A DNA stretch of 64,000 bases from Atrina japonica. Its lineage: Eukaryota > Mollusca > Bivalvia > Pterioida > Pinnidae. The position numbers and the translations under genes are program-made. Location of the stretch: contig BROG01000149.1 of the NCBI GenBank assembly GCA_030159075.1, positions 30,001-94,000 on the forward strand, written 5' to 3'. Under the pieces are notes generated by a model. That model did no database searches, was not told the DNA's origin, and saw only the letters and a program-made list of their open reading frames with translations. Below are positions 48,200 to 60,590 of this stretch, one piece after another (position 1 is the first letter of the stretch; each line of letters begins with the position of its first letter).

Positions 48200-51108
48200 T
48201 AAATGACCAATTATTTTTAGAAACACTGCTAATGGAAATTCAAGGTAAAACAATAAAAAGCAACAAAACATCAGGGAAAATACTCTAATAAAAACAATAC
48301 AAGAATTGGAAGCATTAAATGAGGTAAATTTAGCTGAACTTTCTTCTAAAAAGCAGGAATTAGAAACCTTAAGGCCACATAAAATTAAAGGGATTACTAT
48401 CAGATCCAGAGCAAAATGGGGTAGAAGAGGGGGAAAAAACCTACCAACTATTTTTTTAATTTGTAAAATGGCCATTTTATTTCTAAAATTATACCAAAAC
48501 TACAAAAAGAAAATAATGAGATTATAACAAAAGAAGATGCAGTTTTTAGAAGAAGTTTGTACATTTTATAAAAATCTTTATTCCAATAATGCACAGAATA
48601 ACAGTATAAAAAATACTAATTTAAAATAAAATTGTTATCTGAATAATTAAAAAAACACCTGAACGTTAAAACACTAAATCTGACCAATTAGAGGGTGGAA
48701 TAACATACAAAGAAACAGGTAAAACCCTAAAATCAATGAAAAATAATAAAAGCCCTGGGTCTGATGAATTTACTACAGAATTTGCTTTTGAGGTTGTTTG
48801 GGAGAATTTATTGTTAGGTCTATAAATTTTGGATATCGCTGAGGTCAACTTTCTGTTACTCAAAGACAAGGGATAATTTCTTGTATACCAAAAGCAGATA
48901 AACCTAGACATTTTATTAAAAATTGGAGACTGATATCTTTACTAAATATTATATACAAAATTGCTTCCGGTACTATAGCTTCCAGAATAAAATCTGTCCT
49001 CAATAAACTAATTAATGAAGATCAAACTGGTTTCCTGTCTGGATGATACATAGGGGTCAACACTGGGCTTGTTTATGATATAATGTAATTTACTGAGGAG
49101 AATGATATTCCTGGAATGTTACTATTGATTGATTTTGAGAAAGCGTTTGATTCTGTGTCTTGGCTTTTTATTGAAAAGACTTTGAGTTTTTTTTGGTTTT
49201 GGTAATAATATAAATTGGTTTAAAATTTTACATAATAGTGTTCATTCAGCCATAAATCAATGTGGAAATCTATCTTTTTTCTTTGAGATTACTTGCAGCT
49301 GTCAACAGGGAGATCCTATTGCCCCATATCTGTTCATTCTCTGTGCTGAGATCTTGGCTACAAAATTACGTAATAATAATAACATAAAAGGTATCAAAGT
49401 TGGTAATACACCTATTCTACTCTCACAATATGCCACGGATAAGGTTTTAATTCTTGATGGGTCAGAACAATCATTAAAAGAAACTATTGTAGAATTAAGT
49501 AAATTTTCACAAATTTCCGGTTTAAAAATGAATGTTGATAAAAAACAGGTAATATGGATTGGAAGTAAAAAATACAGTAGGGACTGTCTTTTGCCTGAAC
49601 TTAATCTTCAGTAGGGAAAAGATAAATTTACTTTACTAGGAATTGATTTTAGCGTTAATCTTCATGAAATACCACAGCTTAACTTTGACAAAAAACTTAC
49701 TAAGCTTAAATTGTTAATAAAAATATGGAATCAAAGATCACTAACTCCTATTGGAAAAATAAATATTATCAAATCATTACTTGTCTCTCAATTTAATCAC
49801 CTCTTTATTTCACTCTCTAATCCAATTGAAAAGTTTCTTAGTACACTTAACTCATTATTGTATGACTTCTTATGGAATGGAAAACCAAGAAATAATTATC
49901 CAAAATTATGCAAATGGTGGTCTAAAAATGATAAATTCAGCAGAGTTTATTTATTCTCTAAAACTAACATGGATAAGAAGAATTTTTCGAAGTACAGAAA
50001 AGTGGCAAAACATTCTAAAAACTTATATTAACACAAACCTTCTTGCAAATTGTGGTACATAATATATTCAGTTATGTATAAGTAAATGCAAAAATAAATT
50101 CTGGTTTGATGTTTTCAAAGCATGGTATGAATTTAATATGAAATATTCTGATATACATGTAATCTGTGATGAAAACTTACTGAAAGTTCCAATCTGGTAC
50201 AACAATAAATTCAAAATTGGGGGAAAGGTTTTATTTCATAAAAAATGGTTTACAAACAATATATCTGTCATAAATGATCTAATCAAAGACACTAATACTG
50301 GTTCTTTCTATACATTTAAGGAATTTAATCAGAAATATCATATAAATACCAATTTTTAGAGTATCATGGTCTTGTCTCTGTTGTGAAAGACTTTATTTCT
50401 TCATATAAATTCCCTCTTCCTAGAATATCCCAACCTTATATACCAATAAACTTAACACTGATTTTAAATGATGAAAAAAGGTCCAAATTGTTTTAAAATA
50501 CTTTAATTCAATCCAATCAGATATCCACAGGTACAAAAAGGTGGAACTCTCTTTTTGATGACACAGACAATTTAATTTGGCCCAAATTTTATAATTTGCC
50601 ATTCTGTGTAACAACAAATACCAAATTTCATTGGTTCCAGTTTAGAATAATCCACCATTTATTAGTAACAAACACTTTTTTGTTCAAAATTGGAATAGTT
50701 ACCTCCCCTCTTTGTACATTTTGTAATTCTGAACCAGAAACAATTATTCACTTATTATGGGAGTGCCCTGAAGTACAAAAATTACTGGATAACTTTGACA
50801 TATTATTAGAGATTCTCATGATTCCTTTCACTGTAAATAAAACTATCTAAAATGTATATATTGGGGCTGCTCCATCAAAATCTTCTTCCCAACAACAGAA
50901 TTGACAATGAAATAATCATCATCATAAAACAGTATATTTATAAAACAAGATGTTTAGGCAACTCACTAAATATAAATGCTCTTATAAATTCTATCACAGA
51001 AAATTATACACCGCAGTTCAAAAATTTATTGCTAATGGCAAAGATAATACATTTAAGAATAAATTTGAAGAAGAGTGGAAGAAATGGGAAAGATTAACCC
51101 AATTATAG
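48200..51108 (+). pseudogene. dead Tx1/L1-type non-LTR retrotransposon (ORF2 relic)
   Basis: Plus-strand pieces in shifting frames give the order of an L1-clade ORF2 from after the endonuclease to the C-terminus. They are a connector with KGITIRSRAKW (about 48390), fingers KNNKSPGSDEF (about 48750), IPK...NWRLISLLN..YK (about 48885-48965), QTGFLSG (49025-49043) followed by a TGA, LIDFEKAFDSVSW (about 49126), CQQGDP..PYLF (about 49300), the active-site segment, thumb, and a Cys/His tail with CTFCNSEPETIIHLLWEC (about 50715-50770). ORF2 stops at TAG 51106-51108. The YADD box reads YATD (49429-49440), which would abolish catalysis. The endonuclease is missing or unrecognisable, so the copy is 5'-truncated near 48200. 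Confidence 0.92.
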
Positions 51109-51286
51109 CATATCTCCAATATGTAACTGTACTTCCAAAAAATAAATATTTACATGTAAGTACATGTATATATGTATGTTTATATATAGATATGTGTATA
51201 TACAAGTGTGTGCCCATAATATAAGGTATTTATGATTTATGTACAAATTCATATTTCAGACAATCTGAATAATAAAATCTGGCTGT

Positions 51287-51416
51287 AACGAGGTTTAAAT
51301 GTAGGCTATCTGATTGAATATTTCCCTCATTTTGTTATAAGTGGTGTTGACAGAGGTTTAAATGTAGGCTATCTGATTGAGTATTTCCCTTTCACTTTGT
51401 TATAAGTGGAGTTGAT
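51287..51416. repeat. two-copy, about 66-bp tandem duplication
   Basis: Both units contain gaggtttaaatgtaggctat, ctgattga and ttgttataagtgg. Confidence 0.85.
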
Positions 51417-51674
51417 CGTATTTGCATCACTGTTGTATCTTCCAACATTTCAGATACATTTGTACATGTACATGTATAACCTTGAGTTTAAGTCAATAGA
51501 GCATCCCATTGAGATACTTCTGAGTGACAAGGTTTAGTAATGAAATGAGCACCTTAATTATTCACTTCCTGTTTAATATGAAATTCCTGTGTTTTGATTT
51601 TGAATAAAATTGCCAGATATATGACTGATAACAAATACATGTAAATAGTTGGACAGAGTGAAAAATGACTATTA

Positions 51675-51815
51675 GAATCTACCCCTACATTGAGGGTGTG
51701 ACAAAGGTATTGCAATCCGAGGAATGACAAACCCCAGGCTTGCTGAGGATTTGTCATTCAAGAATCTTATCCATAGGATTGAGATTCCTTTGTCATACCC
51801 TCAAGGTAGGGGTTG
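51675..51815. mobile_element. foldback MITE
   Basis: Arms about 51675-51718 and 51775-51815 are inverted (acccctacattgagggtgtg against the reverse of cataccctcaaggtaggggt), with about six differences in 39. Confidence 0.75.
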
Positions 51816-51918
51816 ATTATTTTTCTCCCATTTCTTAAATAAATGTCTACGTAGATTTACACATGATCTATGGTACATGTCTATATAGATCTATGCAGTC
51901 ATGTGTGACCAAAATATG

Positions 51919-52327
51919 TAGGGCTGTCATTGATGAGAAATTCTATATCGATATATCGATAGGTAAAAAGCATCGATATATCGATAAATCGATTTATTTG
52001 GTACTTCTAAAAAATACATTCATAATAAATACATTCTTTTTAATATTTAGGTGTGTTATTGTGTATTTGACTATCAGAAGATGAAAAAATCAATCATTAC
52101 AAGGAAAACATTGTTTATTTGAACAAATTAAACAATTAGAATGAAATGTAACATAGTTCATTTAGAACATGAAGTAAAATGAATGGAAAATTTTGGAAAC
52201 TGTATACGAAAAATATCCTGTGAAATGCATTATGAAATGTATTGATACTCAAGAAATGTATCGATTATCGTATCGAATCAATTTTTATATTGATACATCG
52301 ATATTGAGTCTATCAATGACAGCCCTA
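51919..52327. mobile_element. hAT-type MITE
   Basis: Terminal inverted repeats TAGGGCTGTCATTGAT / ATCAATGACAGCCCTA, 409 bp. Flanking 8-bp duplications aaaatatg (51911-51918) and taaatatg (52328-52335) match at 7 of 8. Internal ends carry repeated atcgatatatcgat. 8-bp duplication and TAGGG ends fit hAT. Confidence 0.88.
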
Positions 52328-52610
52328 TAAATATGTACTGCATTCTGGAAGCCACAGAAGTTCTACGTCATAAATTGTATTGTGACGTCATAACGGGTGT
52401 GGCTTGTCATCCATCCCTCTGTGGATGATAGGCTGATCTTTTTGCACTAGTTACATGTAGTTATAAGGATAACTCCGTGAATATGGGAGAAAAGGCAGTC
52501 CAGCATGTGTTGTGAACTTTATAAATATTATTATCAGCAACTAGTAAAGTTAGTTACAATAATTTCTTTTCTACATTGCGTTACAAATATCTTTATTATT
52601 ATTTTTATAG

Positions 52611-52765
52611 GTAAACATACATAGAGTAACCATGGATACTATACTGTCCTTCTGCACAGAACATGGCGACTTTCGTGATAGATGGCGATTAATCTACAAT
52701 ACAGATATGCCAAGGATGCTAGAAGTCCGTATTAAATGTGCAGATTTGTTCCTGGAAGAAGAATG
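52611..52765 (+). CDS. unrecognised plus-strand gene, exon with start codon
   Basis: Exon preceded by acceptor atttttatag (52601-52610), so a non-coding exon upstream is implied. ATG at 52632 sits in a good context (aaccATGG). Coding 52632-52765, then donor GTAATT. It encodes MDTILSFCTEHGDFRDRWRL, then a helical stretch ending in EEE and two bases of a Trp codon completed by the next exon. The full predicted product through five exons is about 176 residues, acidic to neutral, mostly helical, with no signal peptide or membrane segment; later exons look coiled-coil like. I do not recognise the family. Support comes from five consecutive exons that keep phase with good splice sites (52632-52765, 56150-56312, 59693-59779, 60777-60848, 62292-62364). 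The gene continues past the right edge. Confidence 0.75.
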
Positions 52766-53280
52766 GTAATTCATCAATTAATTTTTTACCTGTTTACATA
52801 ACTCTTGGACAAAGCTCTGGCTTAAAAAGATACATGTAATATGGGTCTTAATGATTGAGTGGCTAGGGCGTGGTAGCTGACACTTCTACTACCTTCACTG
52901 TAGTAAGTACGGGTTTGCACCTCACCATAACCTAACTTATAAGTCTGCTTTTATATGTAAAACAGGGCTGGGTTATAGGTTTCATATGTGGTAGTCTGTC
53001 AGTCAATCTATCGGTCCACATTATCCATTAAACTCAGTCTGTTTTGGTAGAAGTTTTTGAATTGCTCACCATTCCTTTGATGACAGTTTCACAGGATTAA
53101 GTATCGGGTATTACCCAGTACATGTACAGCAAATTGCACCCAGGATCTTCAACTTGCATGTGTGCTTTGTATGAGAATTTAAAATAGGCCCCTTGTTCTG
53201 TTTGTGACACATTGTATCACAGGGGTCAAATTTGCATTTCTGTCTCTGTTGGAAACAAATTTTGCTATCCCCAAAATGGT

Positions 53281-53558
53281 TGGTTTGTTTGTTTATTGTT
53301 GTTTAACGTCCCACTCAAGAATATTTCACTCATATGGAGACATCACCAAATGCCGGTGAAGGGCTTCAAAATTTGGCCTATGCTCGGCACTTACGGCCAT
53401 TGAGCAGTGAGCGTTCTTTAACGTGTCGACACCTACTGTGACACAGGACCTCCAGTTTTTACTGTCTCATCAGAAAGACAGGAAACCAACCTGTCGCCGG
53501 TGGGACTCGAACTCACAATCTCACGATCCAGAGTCGAGCGTGCTACCGACTGAGCCCT
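53281..53558 (-). mobile_element. tRNA-derived SINE family 1, copy
   Basis: Reverse complement of the 13.06-kb SINE: tail ttattgttgtttaacgtccc, body tgccggtgaagggcttcaaa, B box gggactcgaactcac on the minus side, head ending gactgagccct. Flanked by aaatggt on both sides (53274-53280, 53559-53565). Lies in the first large intron of the plus-strand gene; the tRNA head is slightly truncated. Confidence 0.9.
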
Positions 53559-54466
53559 AAATGGTACATCATGTACAACGAATTACCAAATTGGCACATA
53601 TGTATTGAATCAGTACCAGAATAACTGAATTGGTTGTTTTAGTTTTAGTATAAACTGACATTGTATCAATTTTTGCATTTTTATGTGTATATTCTCTTTG
53701 GTAAAAACTACTGTGATTATCTTAGATTTGAGAAAATAATTTAAGTGGCTGTTAAGATTTTTCTGGTGTTCAATGTACGTACTCTTGTACACTTAATTAT
53801 TGCTCATGTGTATTATATACTAGTACTATTCAATTGGACTAGCCGAAGCACAAACTTGAGTAATTTACCGCAAAAGTTACCTGTCTCGGACTGGCGGACT
53901 ACATCTTATTTCGAACCCTGTATCAATTCATAACATAGGTCCACATTTGTTGCACTTCACCTGTAACGAGTCATATATTATATAAGTAATTAATCAGGGA
54001 TCACACAAACCTTGAAAAGTGCTTGAAAATAGGGTTAGTCCTTGAAAAGTGCTTAAAAACAAAAACATCCTTGAAAAGTAATTGAATTCAATGCAAAATG
54101 CATGATTTATTTCATCACAGTGCTTGAATTCTACTTCTTGCATGTCTATTTATCACTAAAGAAATTACCTCGATAATACAGGCACTTCATCTAGTACCAG
54201 CAATATATTAAGCCTATCTATTAGGCTTTATACATCACTGCTAGTACATGTATATTACAATTTGAGTAAAGCATTTTTGTGGTGCTGCGCTCAGTGTACT
54301 GTTGGATCTCTTTAGTGTGTAGTGGAAATCTAAGCAGTATTTTGAGGACCGTTATTGAATTGCGAAGCTTGTGAACTTTACTACTGTAAGTGTTTCTTTT
54401 TTTACTTTGTTTTGGCTTGCCAGGTCTTGATAGCTTAAACATAATATGAATAATTACCTATTTAAA

Positions 54467-54796
54467 GTGCTTGAAAAACACTGAAAAGTCCTGGAAAAGT
54501 GCTTGAAAAACACTGAAAAGTCCTGGAAAAGTGCTTGAAAAACACTGAAAAGTCCTGGAAAAGTGCTTGAAAAACACTGAAAAGTCCTGGAAAAGTGCTT
54601 GAAAAACACTGAAAAGTCCTGGGAAAGTGCTTGAAAAACACTGAAAAGTCCTGGAAAAGTGCTTGAAAAACACTGAAAAGTCCTGGAAAAGTTCTTGAAA
54701 AACACTGAAAAGTCCTGGAAAAGTGCTTGAAAAACACTGAAAAGTCCTGGAAAAGTTCTTGAAAAACACTGAAAAGTCCTGGAAAAGTGCTTGAAA
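54467..54796. repeat. 32-bp minisatellite
   Basis: About ten nearly identical units of gtgcttgaaaaacactgaaaagtcctggaaaa (given here as gtgcttgaaaaacactgaaa + agtcctggaaaa). More diverged relatives lie at 53990-54090. Because 32 is not a multiple of 3, all three minus frames stay open and read the same Phe/Ser/Gln-rich peptide in rotation; there is no evidence of translation. Confidence 0.95.
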
Positions 54797-54982
54797 ATCG
54801 TTTTCTTTGACTGTATGAATCATGTTTATTCTTGATCGGACGTAAAACAAGAATATAACAAAGAAAACAAATTTAATTTTGTACATGTACAGTGGGACCT
54901 GTGTGAGTGTCTTGAAAGAACACTCGTGGAAAACTAAATTCTGAAAACCACTTTGATTAAATATTCTGGCATTAAACCTTTT

Positions 54983-55627
54983 AAGCTCACCTGAGCCAAA
55001 GGCTCAGATGAGCTATATTATTGTGATCACTCCCAGTCTGTCATCCGGTGTCTGTCCGTCTGTAAACTTTTCATATTTTCGACTTCTTCTCTGAAACCAC
55101 TGAAGGGATTTTGACAAAACTTTACAGGAAGCAATACAGGAAGCAAGTGCTCAAGATTTGGGGTGGGGCAAAACAGGTCACATGAGGTGCCCCTCTTTAT
55201 AAATCTTCTTCTTCAGAACTGTTGCATGAATTAAAAAATGGATTGTTTCTGAGTGATCTACATGGATGTATAATTCAAGTTTGTATTTTTCATAAAAATT
55301 AGAATATTAATTTTTGATGCGTTTTTGAGGTCTTTTCAGACTTTGTCATTTTCATTCATTTTTGCATGATTTCATCAATTATCTCCCCTTTCATTCACTA
55401 TGATGCATTCTTTTAATGTGTTTTACTTGTATATAGATGAAGAAATTTTTTGTGCAAGAATTTTGCTGAAATGTAGCTTTTAGATATTTTTATGAATTTC
55501 TTAAAACTGCAACATTTTAATGTTTCTTGGCCAGATCAGCCTACATGTACATATTCTTCTTAGTCTTTTATCCACATTTGTAGATGATTCTCAGGTGAGC
55601 GATTGAGGGCCTCTTGGGCCTCTTGTT
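54983..55627 (+). repeat. 'ggtcacctgagcc' family repeat, copy in intron
   Basis: Starts agctcacctgagccaaaggc-tcagatgagct, has ttttcgacttcttctc, and ends gggcctcttgggcctcttgt. Interior shortened relative to 36376-37558. Confidence 0.78.
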
Positions 55628-55869
55628 TTGGAGACATCACCTGTCTTCAGAGACTTCTTTTAAGTAGCAGATGTCAGGGTTTCTCAAGATAGTTAGGTTC
55701 CGCTATAGTTCAGTGGAGTGTGTCTTGAGAGACCACTGTCATAAAGGACCACCTGTCTTGACTCTTGAGAGACCAAGACCACCAGGCTTTGGAGACCACA
55801 TTCCCAAAATCACTTGTTTCAATAATCCTTTAAATAAAGTCTCTTTTGAGAGACTTCCTAATGTACATA

Positions 55870-56110
55870 ATTTCCACTTGTCCTGCAGGACAAGTAGTAT
55901 TTAAATCTACTTGTCCAAATGCAAAAATGACTTGTCCAAAAATCAAGTGTAACATTCAAAGATATTGTTTTGTGTTTAAACAAGAATAATCTTTATTGAA
56001 TTAATTTTTGTTTTCACCAATTTCTCTTGTCCTTTGGGACAAGTGAAAAGTACATGTAACATCTACCTGTCCGAACAAAAAACAAATGGACGTGTCCCGG
56101 ACATACTGTA
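55870..56110 (+). repeat. 'cttgtcc' repeat, copy 1
   Basis: Contains tttccacttgtcctgcagga, tctacttgtccaaatgcaaa and ttgtcctttgggacaagtga. Inverted copy at about 60370-60590. Ends 40 bp before the second coding exon of the plus-strand gene. Confidence 0.75.
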
Positions 56111-56149
56111 CAAACCTTAATGTTGAACACTGTATTTTACTTTCAACAG

Positions 56150-56312
56150 GAAAAATTTTGAACAGTTGGTAAAAGGCAATGTATCAAGCAGCTGCTTAAA
56201 ATCATACAGTGTCTACATATTCAACAAAATAGTGGAAGATATTAGTAGATCTGCAATGAACGAAACACCTGTTGTGGGACTGATGGATGATGTCCTGCTT
56301 AACGATGTAAAA
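56150..56312 (+). CDS. unrecognised plus-strand gene, second coding exon
   Basis: Acceptor tttcaacag, donor GTAAGT, 163 nt (1 + 54 codons). G completes TGG Trp with the previous exon. It encodes KNFEQLVKGNVSSSCLKSYS, then VYIFNKIVEDI and ETPVVGLMDDVLLNDVK. Amphipathic helices; no known motif. Introns on both sides (3.4 kb each) are full of repeats: a 32-bp minisatellite and a 'ggtcacctgagcc' repeat upstream, a SINE and a G tract downstream. Confidence 0.78.
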
Positions 56313-57741
56313 GTAAGTCTGTTTGGATTTAAAACACTCAGATTTCATTAAGCAAAATTTAGGTTAAGTTCATTTCAGTCACACATTGAACAGGATATCT
56401 TATTAAGCAATGATATCTTCAGCATGTGAGTTGGGTAAAAGGCCCCATTCCCAATGCAAAATTTTTACTATTTTTTCTCCAAGTTTTAGCAAAATTTACC
56501 AAATATGTTCTCTATACAGCTCACATTCTGTATGACAATAAAGGAGAATTTCACAACTACAATTACCACTCAATCAAAACTTCCATGTCTTCAAATAAAA
56601 ACCATGTTCTCAGTTAAATAAAAAAAGTCGGATGAATGAATTATCGCGTCTTTTTTTTTGTTGAATAAATAAACCATAGAACTGTAAACTAACAAAAATT
56701 TCATCAAAATTGGGCCCAGATTTCTGGGGCTAAACATTCAATTTTTCTTCAATTTTGGATGCCTACCAATTTCAAAGGACAAAATGAAAAAACAGCAGAA
56801 TTACTAAGGTTATTAATATATAGTTAAATCCATAAATGGGGAAACACTTCTGACCTTTTACTGTATTTTCACTTAAACCCGCACCAATAACAGATAACAG
56901 TGGTGAGAATAATCCAGGGAAATGTCCCTGCAACATGCGAAGTGTACATGCATTAAATGCTTTTTGATTGGTTCATATTACAGACCTCTTTACTTTCTTC
57001 CAATTTGGCCCATTGGGACATAAAATTCCTAACTGAAAGGGTACAGGACCCTGTTCAATAAAGGGTCTATTAATGAACTTCTGTTTATACTGTGCAGTCA
57101 CAGATGATGATTTTAAAGTCCCCTAACTCTGTTAAATTTTGATGAATGTTGGACATAGCTAAACTCATTTCTAAATCTCATTAGTTATGTTAGAATACCA
57201 AGTTTGGTTAAAATTTGTTGAAAGAAACTTGATGTATTTGATGACGGCCAGAATACTGCAAACAGAGACAGGTCAAAAATAATATATGTTGCCTGATTTT
57301 GGATCTTTCATTTTTTTTGGGTTTTTTTTTTTTGAACAGAAGTAGATTTCATGATCAGTGATATGGCTAAGTAGTTTTTGTTCATCTGTAACTATTTGGC
57401 CTTTTTCTATAAGTTTACACAGGGCCAATATTTCCCAATGCAAAAAACATGTATTTTACCCAATTGGATCATGTAATTTCTATTTACGATGTAGACATTG
57501 ATTGTAATTGGAAAAAAAATTATGCAGGGTAAAATGCCTATTTAAAAAAAAAAATTCTATTACATTTCAGTTGACGTGTGCAAACTATTTTTCCCAATTT
57601 GACACAGATTCACATTAAAATTTCCAAAATTGTGTCGGCAATTGCATTTTCTCAAAATCCACAGAAAGAGGCCTGACTATGTACACAATGATGTAAAAAC
57701 AGAATTGTATGATCACTGAATAAGGCATCAATCCACCCACT

Positions 57742-58032
57742 CAGAGCCTCCCTGGCCGAGTGGTTAGAACATCGCACTTTGAACCATTAAGTCTCTCACT
57801 TCTGGTCAGCACATGTTTGAGCTCTGATGGAGCCTAAGCAGATTTTTTAACGAAAGTTTGCTGGGTTACTTGTGGAAGGCTGGTGATATCGAGATCATCC
57901 AACGTACATTGTAACCGGGTACTCTCCTCCACCGTGGAAAACTGACCGCCACAATATAATGTGGTACTATAATAACTGAAAAATTGTTGAGTGTGCCGTA
58001 AAACAAAACACGTCTAAATTCTAATTCTAAAT
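57742..58032 (+). mobile_element. tRNA-derived SINE family 2, complete copy
   Basis: Head agcctccctggccgagtggt-tagaac resembles a tRNA with a Leu/Ser-like D arm; body tacattgtaaccgggtactc; tail gaaaaattgttgagtgtgcc. Flanked by 10-bp duplications tccacccact (57732-57741 and 58033-58042). Copies at 11186 and 34980. Confidence 0.9.
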
Positions 58033-59056
58033 TCCACCCACTTTAATTATAATAAAGATTATTTGAACATTTAATGAAACATTTTGTGAAAACTTTTAGG
58101 TCGCCTTTCACAATCTGTTGTGGTCCATCATCGGTCAGTGCGTTGATTTGCTTCATGCTCAAATGTTTTTTTTACTTTCTCAACTCCAAAAAAAAAACAA
58201 CTCTAAGTACCAATTTTCTTCAATTTTTATGTGTAGCATTTCCGAGGAAGGGACAGCAGAACTAGATACTGTGAACATGGATATTTCCATATGTTGTTAA
58301 TTACATGTACATAGGGTCAGTGATTTTCCGTTTCGGATTTGCCTTAATTCTGTATCAAGATTTGGTGAATTCCGTATTTTATCGGTTTCATTAAATGAAA
58401 ACTAAAACGCAGAGTTCAGATAAAGAATATTTAATAATACACACCCATAATGATACCTTCATTAGTCTGCCATACAATATCAGTTATCTATTTAGAGAAG
58501 CACGCAAAAGTGAATGAAATTTATATTTTCTCTTAACTTTGTTGACGTTGGAACTCTCCCCTCCTTAAGTCTCGATGTAAACGATCATGTGCTCAGCACG
58601 TTTGTTGTTACCGAAAACGGCTCCCAAGAGTTATGTCGTAAAAAATTACACTTACATGTAGTATCAATTTTAAACTACGATACATATGTTAAGTAATTGA
58701 AGAAAGAAACATAATTTACTATATCTGTGAACGTTAATTTCGTTTAAGATGACAAGGTCAGATAGTGCATGCGATATATTATCGTCTACTGACTTTTGGT
58801 TTGTGAAAGTGGTTTGTGCATGTGCCGACTTTGTTGACTTCCTGCAGAGTATAGCAGGTGTGCTGTAACGTGTAGGTTATGTCCCACGTAATAATGAGAG
58901 TTAAATACAAAAAAACCATACAAATTAAGCACACAATAATGCATGTTTTTTTTTTTATATTATGTCACTTCTTACTGTTATCAGATCTGTATTAAAAGAT
59001 AATACTAATAATAATATAGCACAGTTAATTCTTAGCACAACTGTGGGACTAGCATG

Positions 59057-59057
<1 letters not shown>

Positions 59058-59118
<61 letters not shown>
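59058..59118. repeat. 61-base poly(G) tract
   Basis: Unbroken G on the plus strand in the intron between the second and third coding exons of the plus-strand gene. It generates Gly and Pro runs in spurious ORFs. Confidence 0.97.
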
Positions 59119-59119
<1 letters not shown>

Positions 59120-59692
59120 AATTTACACAGAAAAATCTTTGTCACGTATTCAGTGTAAATTTCCCCACAGGTAAATTTCTTCATCATGCAAATTATTCTT
59201 AATTGTTGGCCTAACTTATTACATGCTTGCATGCTTATATGGGTGATCTATTAAGGTAGCTACTTCATATGCCAGGGGCTGAATTAAGCATTTTTGTCTT
59301 ACTAGCCAGTTGGATGGACAAATTTACCAAATTGGTAGTTTTAATAAGTTATCTATTCTTGTGTTTTCTATTCTTATGAGTCAAAGGAACTATAACATGT
59401 ATAATTATCTTAGTTAGAGTTGAGAAAAATTATAGGAGCTGATAGGGTCATTCTGGTGTTCATTGTACATACCTTTTCATTAATCAATGCTCATGTTTTT
59501 ATTACATTGTATAATCTTTAAACATTATTTCTACTACATGTAGTCAAGCAGACTAGCTGAAGTACAACCATGAATCAGCTGCAAAAGGTGATTTTTTCCA
59601 TTGATTTAGGAACAAATTCGATTTGAAAATCCTAAGTGCAAGGTAAACCGTTATAATACTTGTTGTACTCAGATCTTTTATTCTAATTTCAG

Positions 59693-59779
59693 ACAGAATA
59701 TGAAAGTGATCCTCTAAACTTCTGTGTCAGGCTCGCTCAGTGCCTAGATCAGGAGAGAGATCTGCTTGAAAATTACGAG
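59693..59779 (+). CDS. unrecognised plus-strand gene, third coding exon
   Basis: Acceptor ctaatttcag, donor GTACGT, 87 nt, phase 0 at both ends. It encodes TEYESDPLNFCVRLAQCLDQ followed by ERDLLENYE, probably one long helix with two Cys. It could be skipped without loss of frame. Confidence 0.75.
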
Positions 59780-60369
59780 GTACGTTACCCTCTGTATCTA
59801 AACAGGTTTTGCTAGAGATACCCAAGATCATTATGTGTTAGCCCAGATATTTCAATTACAGGTGAATTCTTTTAATGATCAATGAGATATTAATTGTTTA
59901 CTGAGACTACAAGAAACTTGTCAGGTGGGATCAAACATTTTTATTGAAGTAATTTGCAACTGAAACATTTAATTGCATAGTGAAAAGTAAGAAAGGTGAG
60001 ACGTATCCATACTGAGCAGAGCGAGGCAGCAAATTTTTTTGCCATGTTTCGCACGCGATTGAAAACCCTTGAAACTACAGTATTTGTGCCACACCTACTT
60101 TTACACAATGTGGGTCTTTAATATGCCATGTCAACCCATGTACACAGGGAGGGTTCTTCAGTTTGTCACACCTGCCCTTGTAAAGGATGGCTTCTTAGAT
60201 GTGCCATGTCAGTCTTTACACATAACTGTAAATTTAGGTCTTAAGTCCACTTTTTCTGACATTTTGCTGTGGAGCAGGATAGTAAGTACCTTTGTTTCAC
60301 TCTTCACCCCTAGAGAGACATTTGGACTGGTCAAAGTCATTGATTTACAAAAGAGTCAGGGTTCAACAT

Positions 60370-60590
60370 TGAGATTTGTTCGGTTGTCTGTGACAAGTCC
60401 ATTTTGCATTGGGACAAGTTGATGTTACTTTTCACAAAAATTAATTCAGTAAAGATATTCTTGTTTAAATGCAAAATAATGTCTTTAAATGTTACACCTG
60501 ATTTTCGGACAAGAGGTTCTTGGATTTGGACAAGTAGATTTCAATACTACTTGTCCTGTAGGACAAGTGGAAATTTTTATTATCGTTGAC
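60370..60590 (-). repeat. 'cttgtcc' repeat, copy 2 (inverted)
   Basis: gacaagttgatgttactttt, gttacacctgattttcggac and tcctgtaggacaagtggaaa match the reverse complement of 55870-56110. The two copies flank the third coding exon in opposite orientation. Confidence 0.75.

Noticed and set aside
52855..53170. Another tRNA-derived SINE (gagtggctagggcgtggtag)
   Set aside because: The A-box-like start is not followed by a convincing B box or a body shared with other copies.
54453..54886. 142-codon Phe-rich minus ORF
   Set aside because: By-product of the 32-bp minisatellite; a Met and hydrophobic leader occur by chance.
60069..60422. 117-codon plus ORF in an intron of the plus-strand gene
   Set aside because: No domain or splice support, and it runs into the inverted 'cttgtcc' repeat.
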